Assembly: GCF_042684505.1 (NCBI RefSeq) | Contig: NZ_JBHULT010000006.1 | Span: 806,001 to 870,000, forward strand | DNA: 64,000 bases | From: Salinimicrobium flavum | GTDB lineage: Bacteria > Bacteroidota > Bacteroidia > Flavobacteriales > Flavobacteriaceae | Direction: 5' to 3' | Shown here: positions 50,140 through 59,112 of the stretch, piece after piece | Position numbering within the stretch: position 1 is the first letter of the stretch | Layout of the letters: each line of letters opens with the position of its first letter | Notes under the pieces: generated by a model | The model's input: only the letters and a program-made list of their open reading frames with translations | The model's database searches: none | What the model was told of the DNA's origin: nothing | Program-made: the position numbers and the translations under genes

Positions 50140-51237
50140 TCAATTTTCCTCCATTTTACCTGCCAGTAATTCTTTAAAGAAGTCAGACACCATTGATTTC
50201 CCTGAGTCCATATTCGAATCCACGTTAGATAAAATTGTTATGGTAAAACGCGATTCTGGCAAGTAGATTATTTCACCACTTATTCCATACCATCCTCCAC
50301 TATGGCCTAGAATAATTTCATCATACCGTTGATCTACATCTATTCCATAGCCTAAATGTGTATTATACCCTTTAACTCTTGGTTCGATCATTAAATCCAG
50401 GGTTTTTTTACTTATTAAATCGTGATTGAAAAGTGCATGGGTGAAATTAAATAAATCTTCCACAGTGGAATAATGGAAGCCTCCAGGTGAAGCTTTTGAT
50501 AAATAGAAAATATTATTCCTTAAGAGTTGGGTTGTATCTCCGGCAAAAGTATATCCATTGGCTTTATTTTCTACTATTTTTTCGATACCAAAAGCTGAAG
50601 TATTAGGCATATTAGCTTTTTCGAAAATATTTTCTTCTAAATAGTCGTAATAATTGGAGCCCGTAACTTTTTCTATAATTAATCCCATTAATACATATCC
50701 AGCTGCATCATAATTGTATTCCGTTCCTGGTTCGGAAAGTAAGGTGTCATTTACAAATAAAGGTACAAAGTCCTTTACTTCTTCAAATCCAAATTTACAT
50801 TTGTCTAAAAAGTTTGTTATATAAAAATTGGGTAGTCCGGCAGTATGAGTTAATAATTGAGATATGGTTACAGAATTTCTAACTTTCTCGTTAGGATAGT
50901 CTTTTAAATATTCTCCAATTGGTGTTTCCAGATCAATTTTCCCTTCTTCATATAGTTGAAGAATGGCAACTGCAGTAAATGTTTTTGTTATAGAAGCTAT
51001 ATTAAACTTTGTATCAATTTTATTTTTTACATCTAGTTCTTTACTAGCTAATCCATAAGCTCGTTTCTGGGTAATACTGTCACCTTTTGCTACTAATATT
51101 GTTCCTGAAAATTCCTCCCCGGTTAAATTACTTAAAAATGAATCTATTTTTTTATCGACCAAACGATGGTCTTGAGAATTGAAACTTTGAGTCGTGAAAA
51201 TGAATAAAAGAAGAGTTAAGAACTTAATATGACGCAT
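50140..51237 (-). CDS. serine hydrolase, beta-lactamase family
   Basis: 365 residues, signal peptide to about 22. Penicillin-binding fold: SITK nucleophile motif, YDA at the place of Y-x-N (Asn replaced by Ala), and HSGGW near the end. It probably hydrolyses an ester or peptide. It is the longest ordinary enzyme in the array and is distinct from the homologue at 45096, which has TPRs. Confidence 0.85.
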   Translation of the reverse strand: MRHIKFLTLLLFIFTTQSFNSQDHRLVDKKIDSFLSNLTGEEFSGTILVAKGDSITQKRAYGLASKELDVKNKIDTKFNIASITKTFTAVAILQLYEEGKIDLETPIGEYLKDYPNEKVRNSVTISQLLTHTAGLPNFYITNFLDKCKFGFEEVKDFVPLFVNDTLLSEPGTEYNYDAAGYVLMGLIIEKVTGSNYYDYLEENIFEKANMPNTSAFGIEKIVENKANGYTFAGDTTQLLRNNIFYLSKASPGGFHYSTVEDLFNFTHALFNHDLISKKTLDLMIEPRVKGYNTHLGYGIDVDQRYDEIILGHSGGWYGISGEIIYLPESRFTITILSNVDSNMDSGKSMVSDFFKELLAGKMEEN

Positions 51238-51261
51238 AATTGTGTTTTAATTAATTTGGTT

Positions 51262-51325
51262 TAACGTCTCGATTAACAACTGTATGGGCTGTCGGGCTTT
51301 CTGAACGCTTCGGGGGTCGGCAGGA
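51262..51325 (-). repeat. partial attC-like repeat
   Basis: TTTAACGTCTCGATTAAC is a left-arm copy. A short inner pair CTGTCG/CGGCAG follows, but the outer right arm is unclear. Lies directly after the stop of the gene at 51329. Confidence 0.4.
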
Positions 51326-51328
51326 CCA

Positions 51329-51622
51329 TTAAAGGAAAAAATTCATCCAAATAAATGTTCCCATATTTAACAAGATTGATATTACATAGAGGTAGCTTTT
51401 TTTGAATCTATTCACAATTATACCAAATAAAGAGGCAAGGGGAACAAGAAATAGCAATGGAATCATAAAAACCCATAGTAATTCATAAATGGCCCCAACG
51501 AATATATATGTATATACGTCAAAAGAATTCCCGAAAATCCAGTATCCGGAAGTAATTATACTGAAGAGAATAGCTACCTGTCCTGTATAGAAATTAGTAA
51601 AACGCTTTAATTCACCTTTCAT
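51329..51622 (-). CDS. small membrane protein, 97 residues
   Basis: Three hydrophobic helices (about 14-32, 37-68 and 75-95), with no known family. Single cassette-like gene without a promoter. Confidence 0.5.
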   Translation of the reverse strand: MKGELKRFTNFYTGQVAILFSIITSGYWIFGNSFDVYTYIFVGAIYELLWVFMIPLLFLVPLASLFGIIVNRFKKSYLYVISILLNMGTFIWMNFFL

Positions 51623-51637
51623 AAGTTGAACTTCATA

Positions 51638-51732
51638 CCGCTAACGGTTTCGATTATTGCAATTTGCGGGAGTAAGAAGGCTATTTTTTCTGATTAACGA
51701 TTGGAAATCAACAAAAAGTTGCAATATTAAGG
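51638..51732 (-). repeat. attC-like inverted repeat 2
   Basis: CCGCTAACGGTTTCGATTAT opens it; the arm TATTGCAATTTG pairs with CAAAAAGTTGCAATA near 51711-51726. It comes 3 bases after the stop of the decayed gene at 51735, as a cassette site should. Confidence 0.5.
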
Positions 51733-51734
51733 AT

Positions 51735-51890
51735 TCAATAACCTCCCACGAAACCAATTTCTGAGATATCCTCCCATGGATTTGATTTAATTCGTTTGAT
51801 CCACCATCCCTTGTCATAAGCTGAATTGTAATATAGGAGCCCCTCTATGTCCCCCTCTTCGTTCTCCAGGAATTCAAACCGGGAATGGAG
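51735..51890 (-). pseudogene. decayed cassette gene: 3' end only
   Basis: On the minus strand 51 codons in one frame read LHSRFEFLENEEGDIEG, LLYYNSAYDKGWWIKRIK and SNPWEDISEIGFVGGY before the stop. A stop and no start precede it. The residue mix looks like real protein, with two adjacent Trp. No family is recognised. The stop abuts repeat 2. Confidence 0.55.
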
Positions 51891-51925
51891 CTATGGTTTC
51901 ATATACCCTGTTAGCATTTCGTTTT

Positions 51926-52411
51926 TTATTCCTCATTTCCAAATAGTCCTGACCATTTTGATTTCTTAATGCTAAAGAATACAGCAGCTACAAGGATTAT
52001 TATCACAAACGAAATTCCAATCATTCCGAAAAACGGGGTTTTGGGAATCCTTGTTAAAACTTCTGCTACAAATGCTGAGTACAACCCTATTACTGACCAA
52101 TACATGAATGAAAAATGCATGTATTTCCACTTTTTGGCCGGCTTTTTAGTCCATATAGGTATCATCCCTAAACTAATTGTTAGAAAAATAACGATAGTGG
52201 TATAATGGAAAATTCCCCACCCATTAAACAGTCTATAAATCATAAAAGCAGTCAGTATTAATATACCCATACTTATCACATAAACATACCCAATTTGCTT
52301 ATGTCGTATTGTTCCTTTTTTCATCATCAGGACTAATGTCCCTGTTACTAAAGCAACTATTGATGAAAGCAAATGGATTAACCCGTATGTATCACCGACT
52401 AAATATTCCAT
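51926..52411 (-). CDS. DUF2306-like membrane protein
   Basis: 161 residues with five helices. HLLSSIVALVTGTLVLMMKKG and HKQIGYVYVISMGIL at the start fit DUF2306, followed by IPKTPFFGMIG. The conserved His residues may bind heme or metal, but the function is unknown. Repeat 3 lies upstream of it. Confidence 0.75.
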   Translation of the reverse strand: MEYLVGDTYGLIHLLSSIVALVTGTLVLMMKKGTIRHKQIGYVYVISMGILILTAFMIYRLFNGWGIFHYTTIVIFLTISLGMIPIWTKKPAKKWKYMHFSFMYWSVIGLYSAFVAEVLTRIPKTPFFGMIGISFVIIILVAAVFFSIKKSKWSGLFGNEE

Positions 52412-52429
52412 TTCTAATTTTAAATAATG

Positions 52430-52552
52430 CTAACGTCCCGAATAACGCAAGGTGCGGATTGGGACATTGAACCATCAGTTAAATAATGTTCTTTAAAAGT
52501 AGTTAGAATTGCCTTTTTTAAAAGGTGTTTCGCACTTTGTATTATTCAATGG
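52430..52552 (-). repeat. attC-like inverted repeat 3
   Basis: Left arm CTAACGTCCCGAATAACG then CAAGGTGCGG; right arm CGCACTTTGTATTATTC (52531-52547). The arms pair as GAATAACGCAAGGTGCG with GAATAATACAAAGTGCG. The right end is 7 bases from the stop of the gene at 52559. Confidence 0.6.
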
Positions 52553-52558
52553 TGATTT

Positions 52559-53173
52559 TTACTCACAATTAGGGGTCAGTTCGAAAGTTCCGTCAGTTTT
52601 TTTCTTCATTTCATATCCGTTTTCCAGCATATACTTAAAATCAGATCTTCCATTTAAATGCCATAGGAGATATCCATATTCACATTGATTTTTAAGATTT
52701 CCAGCTTTATATTCTCTGTCAATTATGGGAATCATTTTTTCTTTGAAACTGAAAGGTGTATGCACTAAAATTGTGCGGGCACTGAAATCTATTTTTTGGT
52801 CACTGTATTTCTGAAGTCTTTTTTCGGAAGGGAATCCGTATTTTTCGATGATCTCAATCATTCGATTTGCCTTAAGGGAATCCAAAGGGTTTAAAAAATT
52901 TTCCCAGATTTTAGATCTGGATGCCTTAGACAATTGCAATGATTCCTCAGCTACTTTTATTTCATCCTTACTTAATCCTTCAATACTATCGGTAAAACTT
53001 TTATTGAAACTACCGTAATCCAGATATTTTCTGGTTCCCTGATCCAGGCCGTGAATAAAGCGTAGTTCTTCTATTAGCAAGTCAGCGTCCTGAGCTAAAA
53101 GAGAGTCTTTATCTGCTTGAGCAAATGTGAAGTTTGAAACAAAAATCAGAAATAGAATGTAAATTTTCTTCAT
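52559..53173 (-). CDS. DUF6624-like exported protein
   Basis: 204 residues, signal peptide to about 18 (TFAQ). The mature part carries KYGFPSEKRLQKYSD, RTILVHTPFSFKEKM and PIIDREYKAGNLKNQCEYGY, similar to the DUF6624 pattern, in which a His and an aspartate row recur. Role unknown. Confidence 0.62.
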   Translation of the reverse strand: MKKIYILFLIFVSNFTFAQADKDSLLAQDADLLIEELRFIHGLDQGTRKYLDYGSFNKSFTDSIEGLSKDEIKVAEESLQLSKASRSKIWENFLNPLDSLKANRMIEIIEKYGFPSEKRLQKYSDQKIDFSARTILVHTPFSFKEKMIPIIDREYKAGNLKNQCEYGYLLWHLNGRSDFKYMLENGYEMKKKTDGTFELTPNCE

Positions 53174-53199
53174 TAAAGAAACAGTTTTTGTTTAAATAC

Positions 53200-53392
53200 A
53201 CTACAACCTTGCGTATATGAATTGTGGTGGTTTTCGAAACACGTTCTTATTGGCCTGGACCAAACTTAATAAAAAGCCGAAAGTGACGTGTAGGGAAGGA
53301 ATCACTTTCCTGCGTAACGGGTTTTTCTAAGGGAAATAAATGTAGGAAATTTATCTCTCAAAAAGCCATTTTTGATACTCGTTGTTGTGGTG
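53200..53392 (-). repeat. compound attC-like repeat 4
   Basis: Two parts. 53200-53280 begins CTACAACCTTGCG and is unlike the others; 53281-53392 has the common body (AAAGTGACGTGTAGGG... AAAAGCCATTTTTGATA... CGTTGTTGTGG). The normal left arm is missing, so this looks like a fusion of two sites. The right end is 4 bases from the stop at 53396. Confidence 0.6.
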
Positions 53393-53395
53393 CGT

Positions 53396-53827
53396 TTATT
53401 TGCCATTTTTTTTGAAGTTGAGCAGAGTTTTAAAGTCCTGATAGGTTTCTTCATCTTTTATGTCAAGGATCAGCGGAATGAGTTTTCCTGTTGGTCTTGT
53501 GCTTGAAAAAGCAGATTTAATTTTTTCGTTAAAACTTAAATCCAAAACGCCCGGACGGGTTTTTTCAGTAAAATAAAAACTTGCTTTAATGAAATTCGCC
53601 CAGATGGAAATCCAAACCATCGTTCTTTTCCTGTAAGTAGCTTTTCCCAACCAGGCTTTTCCGTCTTTATAATATCTCCATTCAAGGATAATTCCTGTTG
53701 TTATGAAATTCTGTTCAATCTTCTTCATGATCTCATAGAGGGACTCGTCCAGAATACTTTTAAATAAAGTATCAGAAGGCTCCTGGTCGGGATTTCTGAG
53801 CAGTTGATTGAAATTTTCTTCTTTCAT
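53396..53827 (-). CDS. DUF3788 family protein
   Basis: 143 residues: ILEWRYYKDGKAWLGKATYRKRTMVWISIW and ASFYFTEKTRPGVLDL fit DUF3788, a small cytoplasmic domain of unknown function. Typical of integron-like cassettes in length. Confidence 0.78.
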   Translation of the reverse strand: MKEENFNQLLRNPDQEPSDTLFKSILDESLYEIMKKIEQNFITTGIILEWRYYKDGKAWLGKATYRKRTMVWISIWANFIKASFYFTEKTRPGVLDLSFNEKIKSAFSSTRPTGKLIPLILDIKDEETYQDFKTLLNFKKNGK

Positions 53828-53944
53828 TTTGTGCCTACTGTTTCTCTTATAATTATCCTTCAGCCAGGTTACTCTTACCGGTTGGCTAAAGCCTTAGTTC
53901 CCAAATGTTGTTTCAATTAGATAGTGAAAGTCTTTTTTCTTTGT

Positions 53945-54850
53945 CTATTGGAATGTTCGTTTCTTAGGTCTGTCTTTTCTATTACTATCCCATTTAATTA
54001 CTGCCACAACCATCCAAAGCACAACAGCCCAGGCCAGATACCACACCACACGCTGTTGACCTGTCAGGACATTCGGCATGGATAATATCCAGAATATATC
54101 AAGACTTGCGTGCATTAGTATGGCTATTAAGAGGCTTCTTGTGTGTGCATAAACCCATGTCATGAGGATTCTAAAGGGGGGCAGGAAGGAAAATAGAAGT
54201 ACACCCAGGTATAATGGTAAAGGGAAATTTCCTGCTTCAACGGCACTGCCTGTATAATTTGAAAGCAAGTGCCATAACCCCCACATCACACCTATATTAA
54301 GCCCTGTTGAAATGAAATTATGATTCCATCTCAGCTCATGAGTTACAAAACCTGTCCATCCAAGTTCCTCAACGAAGCCGTTAAAAAGGCCAATCAACAG
54401 TACAAATAGCACAAGGGTCATTTTGTTACTACCATCCAATCCGAACGAAGAAGCAACAGGACTATCACCGTAGGTAAATATACCGGGCAGGAATTCCGGG
54501 GAAAATAACCAGAGAACGAAAAGTGTGGCGAAGACCGTTACAGGTGCAGTTAAAAGGGCAATAGCGTACCATTTAATGTTCACGCGATATTTAAACAGGC
54601 GGGATATAAACTTCCGGTACCCTTCGGTTCCGTGGTATATCCCAATCAATAGGATTCCTGCAATACAAGGGCCGGAAACGGTTATTAAATACAAAGGCAA
54701 AAAAGGAACTTTGGTTGGCTGAGCAGTAATTTGATCAGGGCCACCTAAGAGTAGCGCGAGACCTCCCCAGGAAATGAGAAATGTTACCAGGTAAAAGATA
54801 ATAACCGGATGCTCTTTTGCTAAATTTTTGAGCCGGTTCAGTTTGTGCAT
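53945..54850 (-). CDS. CPBP family intramembrane metalloprotease, copy A
   Basis: 301 residues, eight hydrophobic helices. The ABI/CPBP motifs are present: EELGWTGF (EExxxR-like, with Glu-Glu), WGLWHLL, and HASLDIFWIL. The family contains Rce1-like prenyl proteases and bacteriocin-immunity proteins. It is similar in sequence to copy C at 60934-61800. Confidence 0.9.
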   Translation of the reverse strand: MHKLNRLKNLAKEHPVIIFYLVTFLISWGGLALLLGGPDQITAQPTKVPFLPLYLITVSGPCIAGILLIGIYHGTEGYRKFISRLFKYRVNIKWYAIALLTAPVTVFATLFVLWLFSPEFLPGIFTYGDSPVASSFGLDGSNKMTLVLFVLLIGLFNGFVEELGWTGFVTHELRWNHNFISTGLNIGVMWGLWHLLSNYTGSAVEAGNFPLPLYLGVLLFSFLPPFRILMTWVYAHTRSLLIAILMHASLDIFWILSMPNVLTGQQRVVWYLAWAVVLWMVVAVIKWDSNRKDRPKKRTFQ

Positions 54851-54877
54851 CTTCTATCAAATTAAACTTCAAAAGTT

Positions 54878-54960
54878 TCAGCCAACGTAAACGCTTATCC
54901 GGAGTGCGTTTAGGAACGGGGATCTTTCGGTTAAAAAGTTTATTTAAAGATAGTTAAGAA
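54878..54960 (-). repeat. degenerate attC-like element 5
   Basis: GCCAACGTAAACGCTTATCCGG is a variant left arm; a partner arm is not clear, though CCAACGTTCAACAG near 55147 may be the far end. It lies between the CPBP gene and a decayed gene. Confidence 0.3.
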
Positions 54961-55000
54961 AATTTGGATGGACTGCCGCAATTGAATTGTTTAGTCGATC

Positions 55001-55126
55001 TTATATAATTTTGGTTCGGTTATTCCATTTTTTATTTTCTCCTGAAAATTCTCCGGTTAGACTAAAGTCTTGGCAGAAAGAAATTATAGGAAAAAGGATA
55101 AATAGAATTGAACTTGTGGTTTTCAT
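55001..55126 (-). pseudogene. 41-residue truncated secreted protein
   Basis: On the minus strand an ATG at 55126 opens a signal peptide (MKTTSSILFILFPIISFCQ) followed by DFSLTGEFSGENKKWNNRT and a stop at 55001. Secreted proteins in the family start the same way but are longer, so this is most likely the 5' stub of a lost cassette gene. It sits in the gap 54851-55162, which contains nothing else clear. Confidence 0.45.
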
Positions 55127-55162
55127 AAATTTTGATTTTGCCTGTCTCCAACGTTCAACAGA

Positions 55163-55822
55163 TTATTTTATAAACTGAATTTCAATTAAATAATAATGAG
55201 GAATAGCATATTCATTTCCGAACTGTTCCGGATCAATTTCTGATTGCGCCACCCTGCAATAGGACCCTGATCCATCCGGATTTCTATTAGGCGTGATTAT
55301 AGACATGATATAGAAGGGGTCATTTGTATCTTCTTTGAGGATTTCTTTGCTTCCAAAAAAATCTTTGGCAACATACCGGCCGTTATCGTGAGTTAGGGGG
55401 AAATAGGATTGTTTGCTCCCAAATTTTCCACCTCTAATCCAAATTTTTAAATCCTCTTTATCAATTTTGCTAAGTAGTTTGAAAGAGGTCTTAGAGGAAT
55501 CTATTTTAAAATATTGATTACCTCTTTCATCGAATAATGTGGTAGTATTGATCATTTCTCCATTCAAAAATTCTTTCATGGTGAGCACAAAATATTTCCC
55601 TTTGATTGATTCCCCATCAAAGAAAAATTCAGTTTGGTTTATATTTTCAAAATCAAACAGGGTTTGTAAATCTGTATTTCCAATTCCGGATTTTATGGAT
55701 ACATCTACTTTGGATGTATCAGGAGATAAAGGTTTGCTTTCTAATTCAGCCTGATCAATAGAATTGTTTTGTGCTTGTGTCAGAACTGATGCCAGAAAAA
55801 TAAAAAGTAAAATTTTCTTCAT
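55163..55822 (-). CDS. exported hypothetical protein, 219 residues
   Basis: Signal peptide to about residue 17 (TQAQN), then a soluble beta-rich domain without recognised family. It includes FEFFFDGESIKGKYFVL-like strands and a C-terminal block with one cysteine. I start at 55822 (MKKILL) rather than 55849. No promoter is visible. Confidence 0.6.
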   Translation of the reverse strand: MKKILLFIFLASVLTQAQNNSIDQAELESKPLSPDTSKVDVSIKSGIGNTDLQTLFDFENINQTEFFFDGESIKGKYFVLTMKEFLNGEMINTTTLFDERGNQYFKIDSSKTSFKLLSKIDKEDLKIWIRGGKFGSKQSYFPLTHDNGRYVAKDFFGSKEILKEDTNDPFYIMSIITPNRNPDGSGSYCRVAQSEIDPEQFGNEYAIPHYYLIEIQFIK

Positions 55823-55844
55823 AATGGAGTTATTTAAAATAGTT

Positions 55845-55973
55845 GCCAACGTTCCCGGTTAACGCAAGTGACGTGTAGGGAAGGAATCACTTTCCGGCGT
55901 AACGGGTTTTCTTATGGAAATAAAATTAGGAAATTAACTCTCAAAAACCCCATTTTTGTTAATCGTTGTTGCC
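55845..55973 (-). repeat. attC-like inverted repeat 6
   Basis: Left arm GCCAACGTTCCCGGTTAACG then CAAGTGACG; right arm CCATTTTTGTTAATCGTTG then TTGCC. The arms pair as GGTTAACGCAAGTG with GATTAACAAAAATG; the extra TTCCCG in the left arm would be unpaired, a mark of attC-like folds. Confidence 0.68.
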
Positions 55974-56005
55974 TAAAGTCAAAACACATACTAAATGTAA
56001 TTATC

Positions 56006-56095
56006 TCAATTATTTTTCGAGTCAGATTCAGCACAGCAATTTAGCCGAAATCTCAAAAATCCGTCAAGGTTAGCCCAGTACTGTTTTATTTTCAT
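56006..56095 (-). other. 29-codon frame after repeat 6
   Basis: On the minus strand MKIKQYWANLDGFLRF, then RLNCCAESDSKNN and a stop. It may be a real tiny gene or the remainder of a cassette. The surrounding gap (55974-56176) has no other structure. Confidence 0.25.
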
Positions 56096-56176
56096 AACTA
56101 AATATAGTTCAAAAAGGCACAATTTATTGAGGAAAATTGAGGAAAATTAAGGTGTAAGTGTTATTAAATGGCAATG

Positions 56177-56839
56177 TTACGCCAAACCAAAATAAATACA
56201 AATTATGGCTATGGTGTCAAAAAAACCATGTACAGCAACAACGAACCACAAATCGTATTTACGCAGGTAGAAGATCAAGGCTAGGAGCCCTCCCACAATA
56301 CCTGCAACAAGTTGCCCTGTAATTCCTTGATAACTATGCATAAAGCCAAAAAAACAAGCAAGTAGAACAATATTAAGCACAATACTGACTTTGTTTTCTC
56401 CAAAGAATTTTACGAATTGTCGCATAAAATAACCGCGAAAGATAATTTCTTCTCCAAACCCCGCAGTTGCCCATACTAAAAATAATGCAATTAAAGAGGC
56501 TGGAAGATTTCCTCTCAATTGATCAAAACTTGAATAATCGATAGGAACTCCAGTGAGTTTTGTAATTCCAGGAACCAAAGCGAAGACATAAAAAACAAAG
56601 AGTCCTAATGCAACTAATGGAGCAAGTACTAAAATGTTTTTGACTGTGAATTTTTCACGTTGAAACCCAAGTGCTGAAAACGGTTTTCCATCATATTCTA
56701 CATAATTAGCTATAATGATTAATATAGAAATAATGATGTTTTCTACATAACTTAAACGGATGGGGCCAAACCATATAAAGCAGATGATTGCAATGGTAAT
56801 TAATGGAACTAATGTATTACGTAAAGTGATTTTGTTCAT
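56177..56839 (-). CDS. CPBP family intramembrane metalloprotease, copy B
   Basis: 220 residues, six or seven helices. Motifs: GEEIIFRGYF (Glu-Glu-x-x-x-Arg), FMHSYQG and VVAVHGFFDTI. This is the classic CPBP signature. It differs from copies A and C, so it was probably acquired separately. Confidence 0.9.
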   Translation of the reverse strand: MNKITLRNTLVPLITIAIICFIWFGPIRLSYVENIIISILIIIANYVEYDGKPFSALGFQREKFTVKNILVLAPLVALGLFVFYVFALVPGITKLTGVPIDYSSFDQLRGNLPASLIALFLVWATAGFGEEIIFRGYFMRQFVKFFGENKVSIVLNIVLLACFFGFMHSYQGITGQLVAGIVGGLLALIFYLRKYDLWFVVAVHGFFDTIAIICIYFGLA

Positions 56840-56963
56840 TTTTTTTGATTCTAAATTCTAAGCGAAACAATGAACAAAATCTCTGAAAATTCCTTTAAAT
56901 ACTTACGTTTTTACTCAATGGTCTTAAATTTATAACTGAATGGTCGGTCGTTTTTGGGATCTA

Positions 56964-57800
56964 TTATTGAAACCAATCCATAAATGCTTTTCGTTTGTAA
57001 CGACTGATAATGATTTGAGCAATCGCATCGTTTTCAATGGAAGCTTTTAACCGAAGACGCAACTTCCCATTTTCAATCTTTTCAATTTGGTCTACAGCAT
57101 CTTTGTGAATGATAATTTTTCGATTGGCTCTAAAAAACAATTGATCGTTTATTTTTTCTTCGAGCTCATTCAATGTGAAATCGGTATTAATTGTGGTGCC
57201 ATCATTTTGAACCGTATACACAATTTTGTTCTCTATGAAAAAGCACAGAATATTTTCATAGGTAAGCTTCGTCATTTTCGCGCCGCTTTCAATAGTTATT
57301 TCAGCATCTTTTATAGATAACTTGTATAAATTGTAAAGGTCTCGCGCATACAATAAACCTACGAGAATAAAACTCAATAATAAGGTAAGGAGCAAACCAA
57401 TTAATAAATAGTAGAACTCTGTCTCAGCACCTGCAACTATATTTATAATAATATTTAAAGGAATATACATCATTATAATATATCCCAGGGTAGAAGCCAT
57501 AAACCATACGATTGTGGCAGTTTCTACCTTTTTCGAAAAATGCTTTCTCTTGTAAAATTTAAAATTAAGATCTGCTATGATTCCAATGAGAATACATAAA
57601 GCAATAGACGCCAGAAAACCTTCTACGGGAAACCTATACGATTCGCTATCTGGGAAACTTTCGCGCGTTGCTAAATGATTTAATACTAAAGAGAAAATTG
57701 TAAATACAATTGCTTTCTGAAACCAATGCCAAGCAGAATTACTTTTAACTATATGCCCTACTTTTTTTACTGTATTCCTGGTTGGTTGTGCAATACTCAT
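56964..57800 (-). CDS. LytTR DNA-binding protein with membrane domain
   Basis: 278 residues: four hydrophobic helices (about 25-160), then a LytTR domain (about 180-278) with YENILCFFIENKIVYTV, DFTLNELEEKI and FFRANRKIIIHKDAV. Such one-component regulators respond to a membrane signal. Unlike its neighbours it has a clear -7 box upstream (57830-57837). Confidence 0.88.
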   Translation of the reverse strand: MSIAQPTRNTVKKVGHIVKSNSAWHWFQKAIVFTIFSLVLNHLATRESFPDSESYRFPVEGFLASIALCILIGIIADLNFKFYKRKHFSKKVETATIVWFMASTLGYIIMMYIPLNIIINIVAGAETEFYYLLIGLLLTLLLSFILVGLLYARDLYNLYKLSIKDAEITIESGAKMTKLTYENILCFFIENKIVYTVQNDGTTINTDFTLNELEEKINDQLFFRANRKIIIHKDAVDQIEKIENGKLRLRLKASIENDAIAQIIISRYKRKAFMDWFQ

Positions 57801-57829
57801 GAATTAGAAGCTTATGTTTTGATCGAATC

Positions 57830-57837
57830 CAAAGTTA
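57830..57837 (-). promoter_or_regulatory. -7 promoter element of the LytTR gene
   Basis: Minus strand TAACTTTG matches TAnnTTTG, 30 bases before the ATG. The only clear promoter I see inside the array. Confidence 0.5.
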
Positions 57838-57894
57838 TGAAATGCCTGATTGGGTAAAAAAATTGTTTCGAAGAACACCTCTCGGGTATTTTTT

Positions 57895-58025
57895 GGCAAC
57901 GTTCCCGGTTAACAAAAGTGGCGTGTAGGGAAGCAATCACTTTCAGTTGAACCGGCTGTTTCTTATGAAAATAAATGTAGGAAAATAGTTCTCAAAAAAC
58001 CATTTTTGGATAGCCATTGTTGCCC
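57895..58025 (-). repeat. attC-like inverted repeat 7
   Basis: Left arm GGCAACGTTCCCGGTTAACA then AAAGTGGCG; right arm CCATTTTTGGATAGC then CATTGTTGCCC. Same body as repeats 6, 8 and 9 in the middle (GTGTAGGGAAGCAATCACTT). Right end is 9 bases from the stop at 58034. Confidence 0.7.
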
Positions 58026-58033
58026 ACAGTAAG

Positions 58034-58972
58034 TTATCCAGGTTTAGAAATAAATAGGGAAAAGTATAGAAACAAACCTATCATAATTAATGTATAAAAA
58101 ATAACTACGAGTAAATTGGATTCTTCGACGTAGTAACTCTGTGCCATTTGAAGGAAATACGCAGTAATAATCATAATCACTATACCAACTCCTAAAATGG
58201 ATACGAACTTTTGGTTACTTAATTTGTTGCCCACAAAAGCACCTAAAATCAGGAGATAAAAAAGCATTAATAATTGGAGAAAACGATAATACTTCTCCAA
58301 CTCAAATTTTCTTTGATTCTTCTCAAAATATTTAATTTGCACTAACTGAGATTTTAATCTTTGAGTATTCTGTTCCAACCTGGAAAATTTAATACTGTCT
58401 TTTTTTTCACTCCTTAATTTGTATTTATTGATTTCCTTGGAGTCGAAATTCGACACTATGGAGCTATCAGGAATCTTCCCAGTCAATTGTTCCAAAGTTC
58501 GAATTTCACTACTGATTTTTGCGTCCATAGAATCTATTGAAACTTTCAATTCCTCAATGGACTGGTAATGCTCGTTTACTCCTAAAGCCTTCCTTTTGTT
58601 TTTCTTCTCTTCTTCATTATATTTTTCACCCACTATATTTTCCGTTCGAATTATTATGGAATCCATACCTAATTCTGTTTCAATGTTATTCGTATAAAAG
58701 AACAGAAGGGGACCTAAAATCAGAAATGTCAGGAAGGAGATAAATAAGGAATTTTTTAAAGAGCTTTTCTTGGCAACAAATAAAATACTTATGAAAGATG
58801 AAAATAATACTAGATTAGTCAGATGAGAGATTATAAGATACCAGGTATTCTGTATGCCCCCTATTAAGCCTGCTTCTTGTATAAACGATCCTCCTATTTC
58901 TAAAAAGACAAATAGAATATATACTCCAGTTGAAATTAGAAAGTACTTAGTAAAAAGGAATAGATTCTTCAT
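58034..58972 (-). CDS. membrane protein with a coiled-coil segment
   Basis: 312 residues: three helices at the N-terminus (about 5-100), a charged coiled-coil-like middle (about 125-215), then three or four helices to the end. No family recognised. A typical orphan cassette protein. Confidence 0.55.
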   Translation of the reverse strand: MKNLFLFTKYFLISTGVYILFVFLEIGGSFIQEAGLIGGIQNTWYLIISHLTNLVLFSSFISILFVAKKSSLKNSLFISFLTFLILGPLLFFYTNNIETELGMDSIIIRTENIVGEKYNEEEKKNKRKALGVNEHYQSIEELKVSIDSMDAKISSEIRTLEQLTGKIPDSSIVSNFDSKEINKYKLRSEKKDSIKFSRLEQNTQRLKSQLVQIKYFEKNQRKFELEKYYRFLQLLMLFYLLILGAFVGNKLSNQKFVSILGVGIVIMIITAYFLQMAQSYYVEESNLLVVIFYTLIMIGLFLYFSLFISKPG

Positions 58973-58981
58973 TTCTTATTG

Positions 58982-59112
58982 TGGGCAGCGTCTCCGGTTA
59001 ACAAAAGTGGCGAGCAGGGAAGATATCACTTTCCTTAGAAACGAATTTTCTTATGGAAATAAATGTAGAAAAATATCTCTCGAAAAAGCCGTTTTAGTTA
59101 GCGGATGTTACC
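58982..59112 (-). repeat. attC-like inverted repeat 8
   Basis: Left arm GGGCAGCGTCTCCGGTTAAC then AAAAGTGGCG; right arm GCCGTTTTAGTTAGCGG then ATGTTACC. GTTAACAAAAGTGGC pairs with GCTAACTAAAACGGC. The right end touches the stop of the gene at 59113. Confidence 0.7.
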
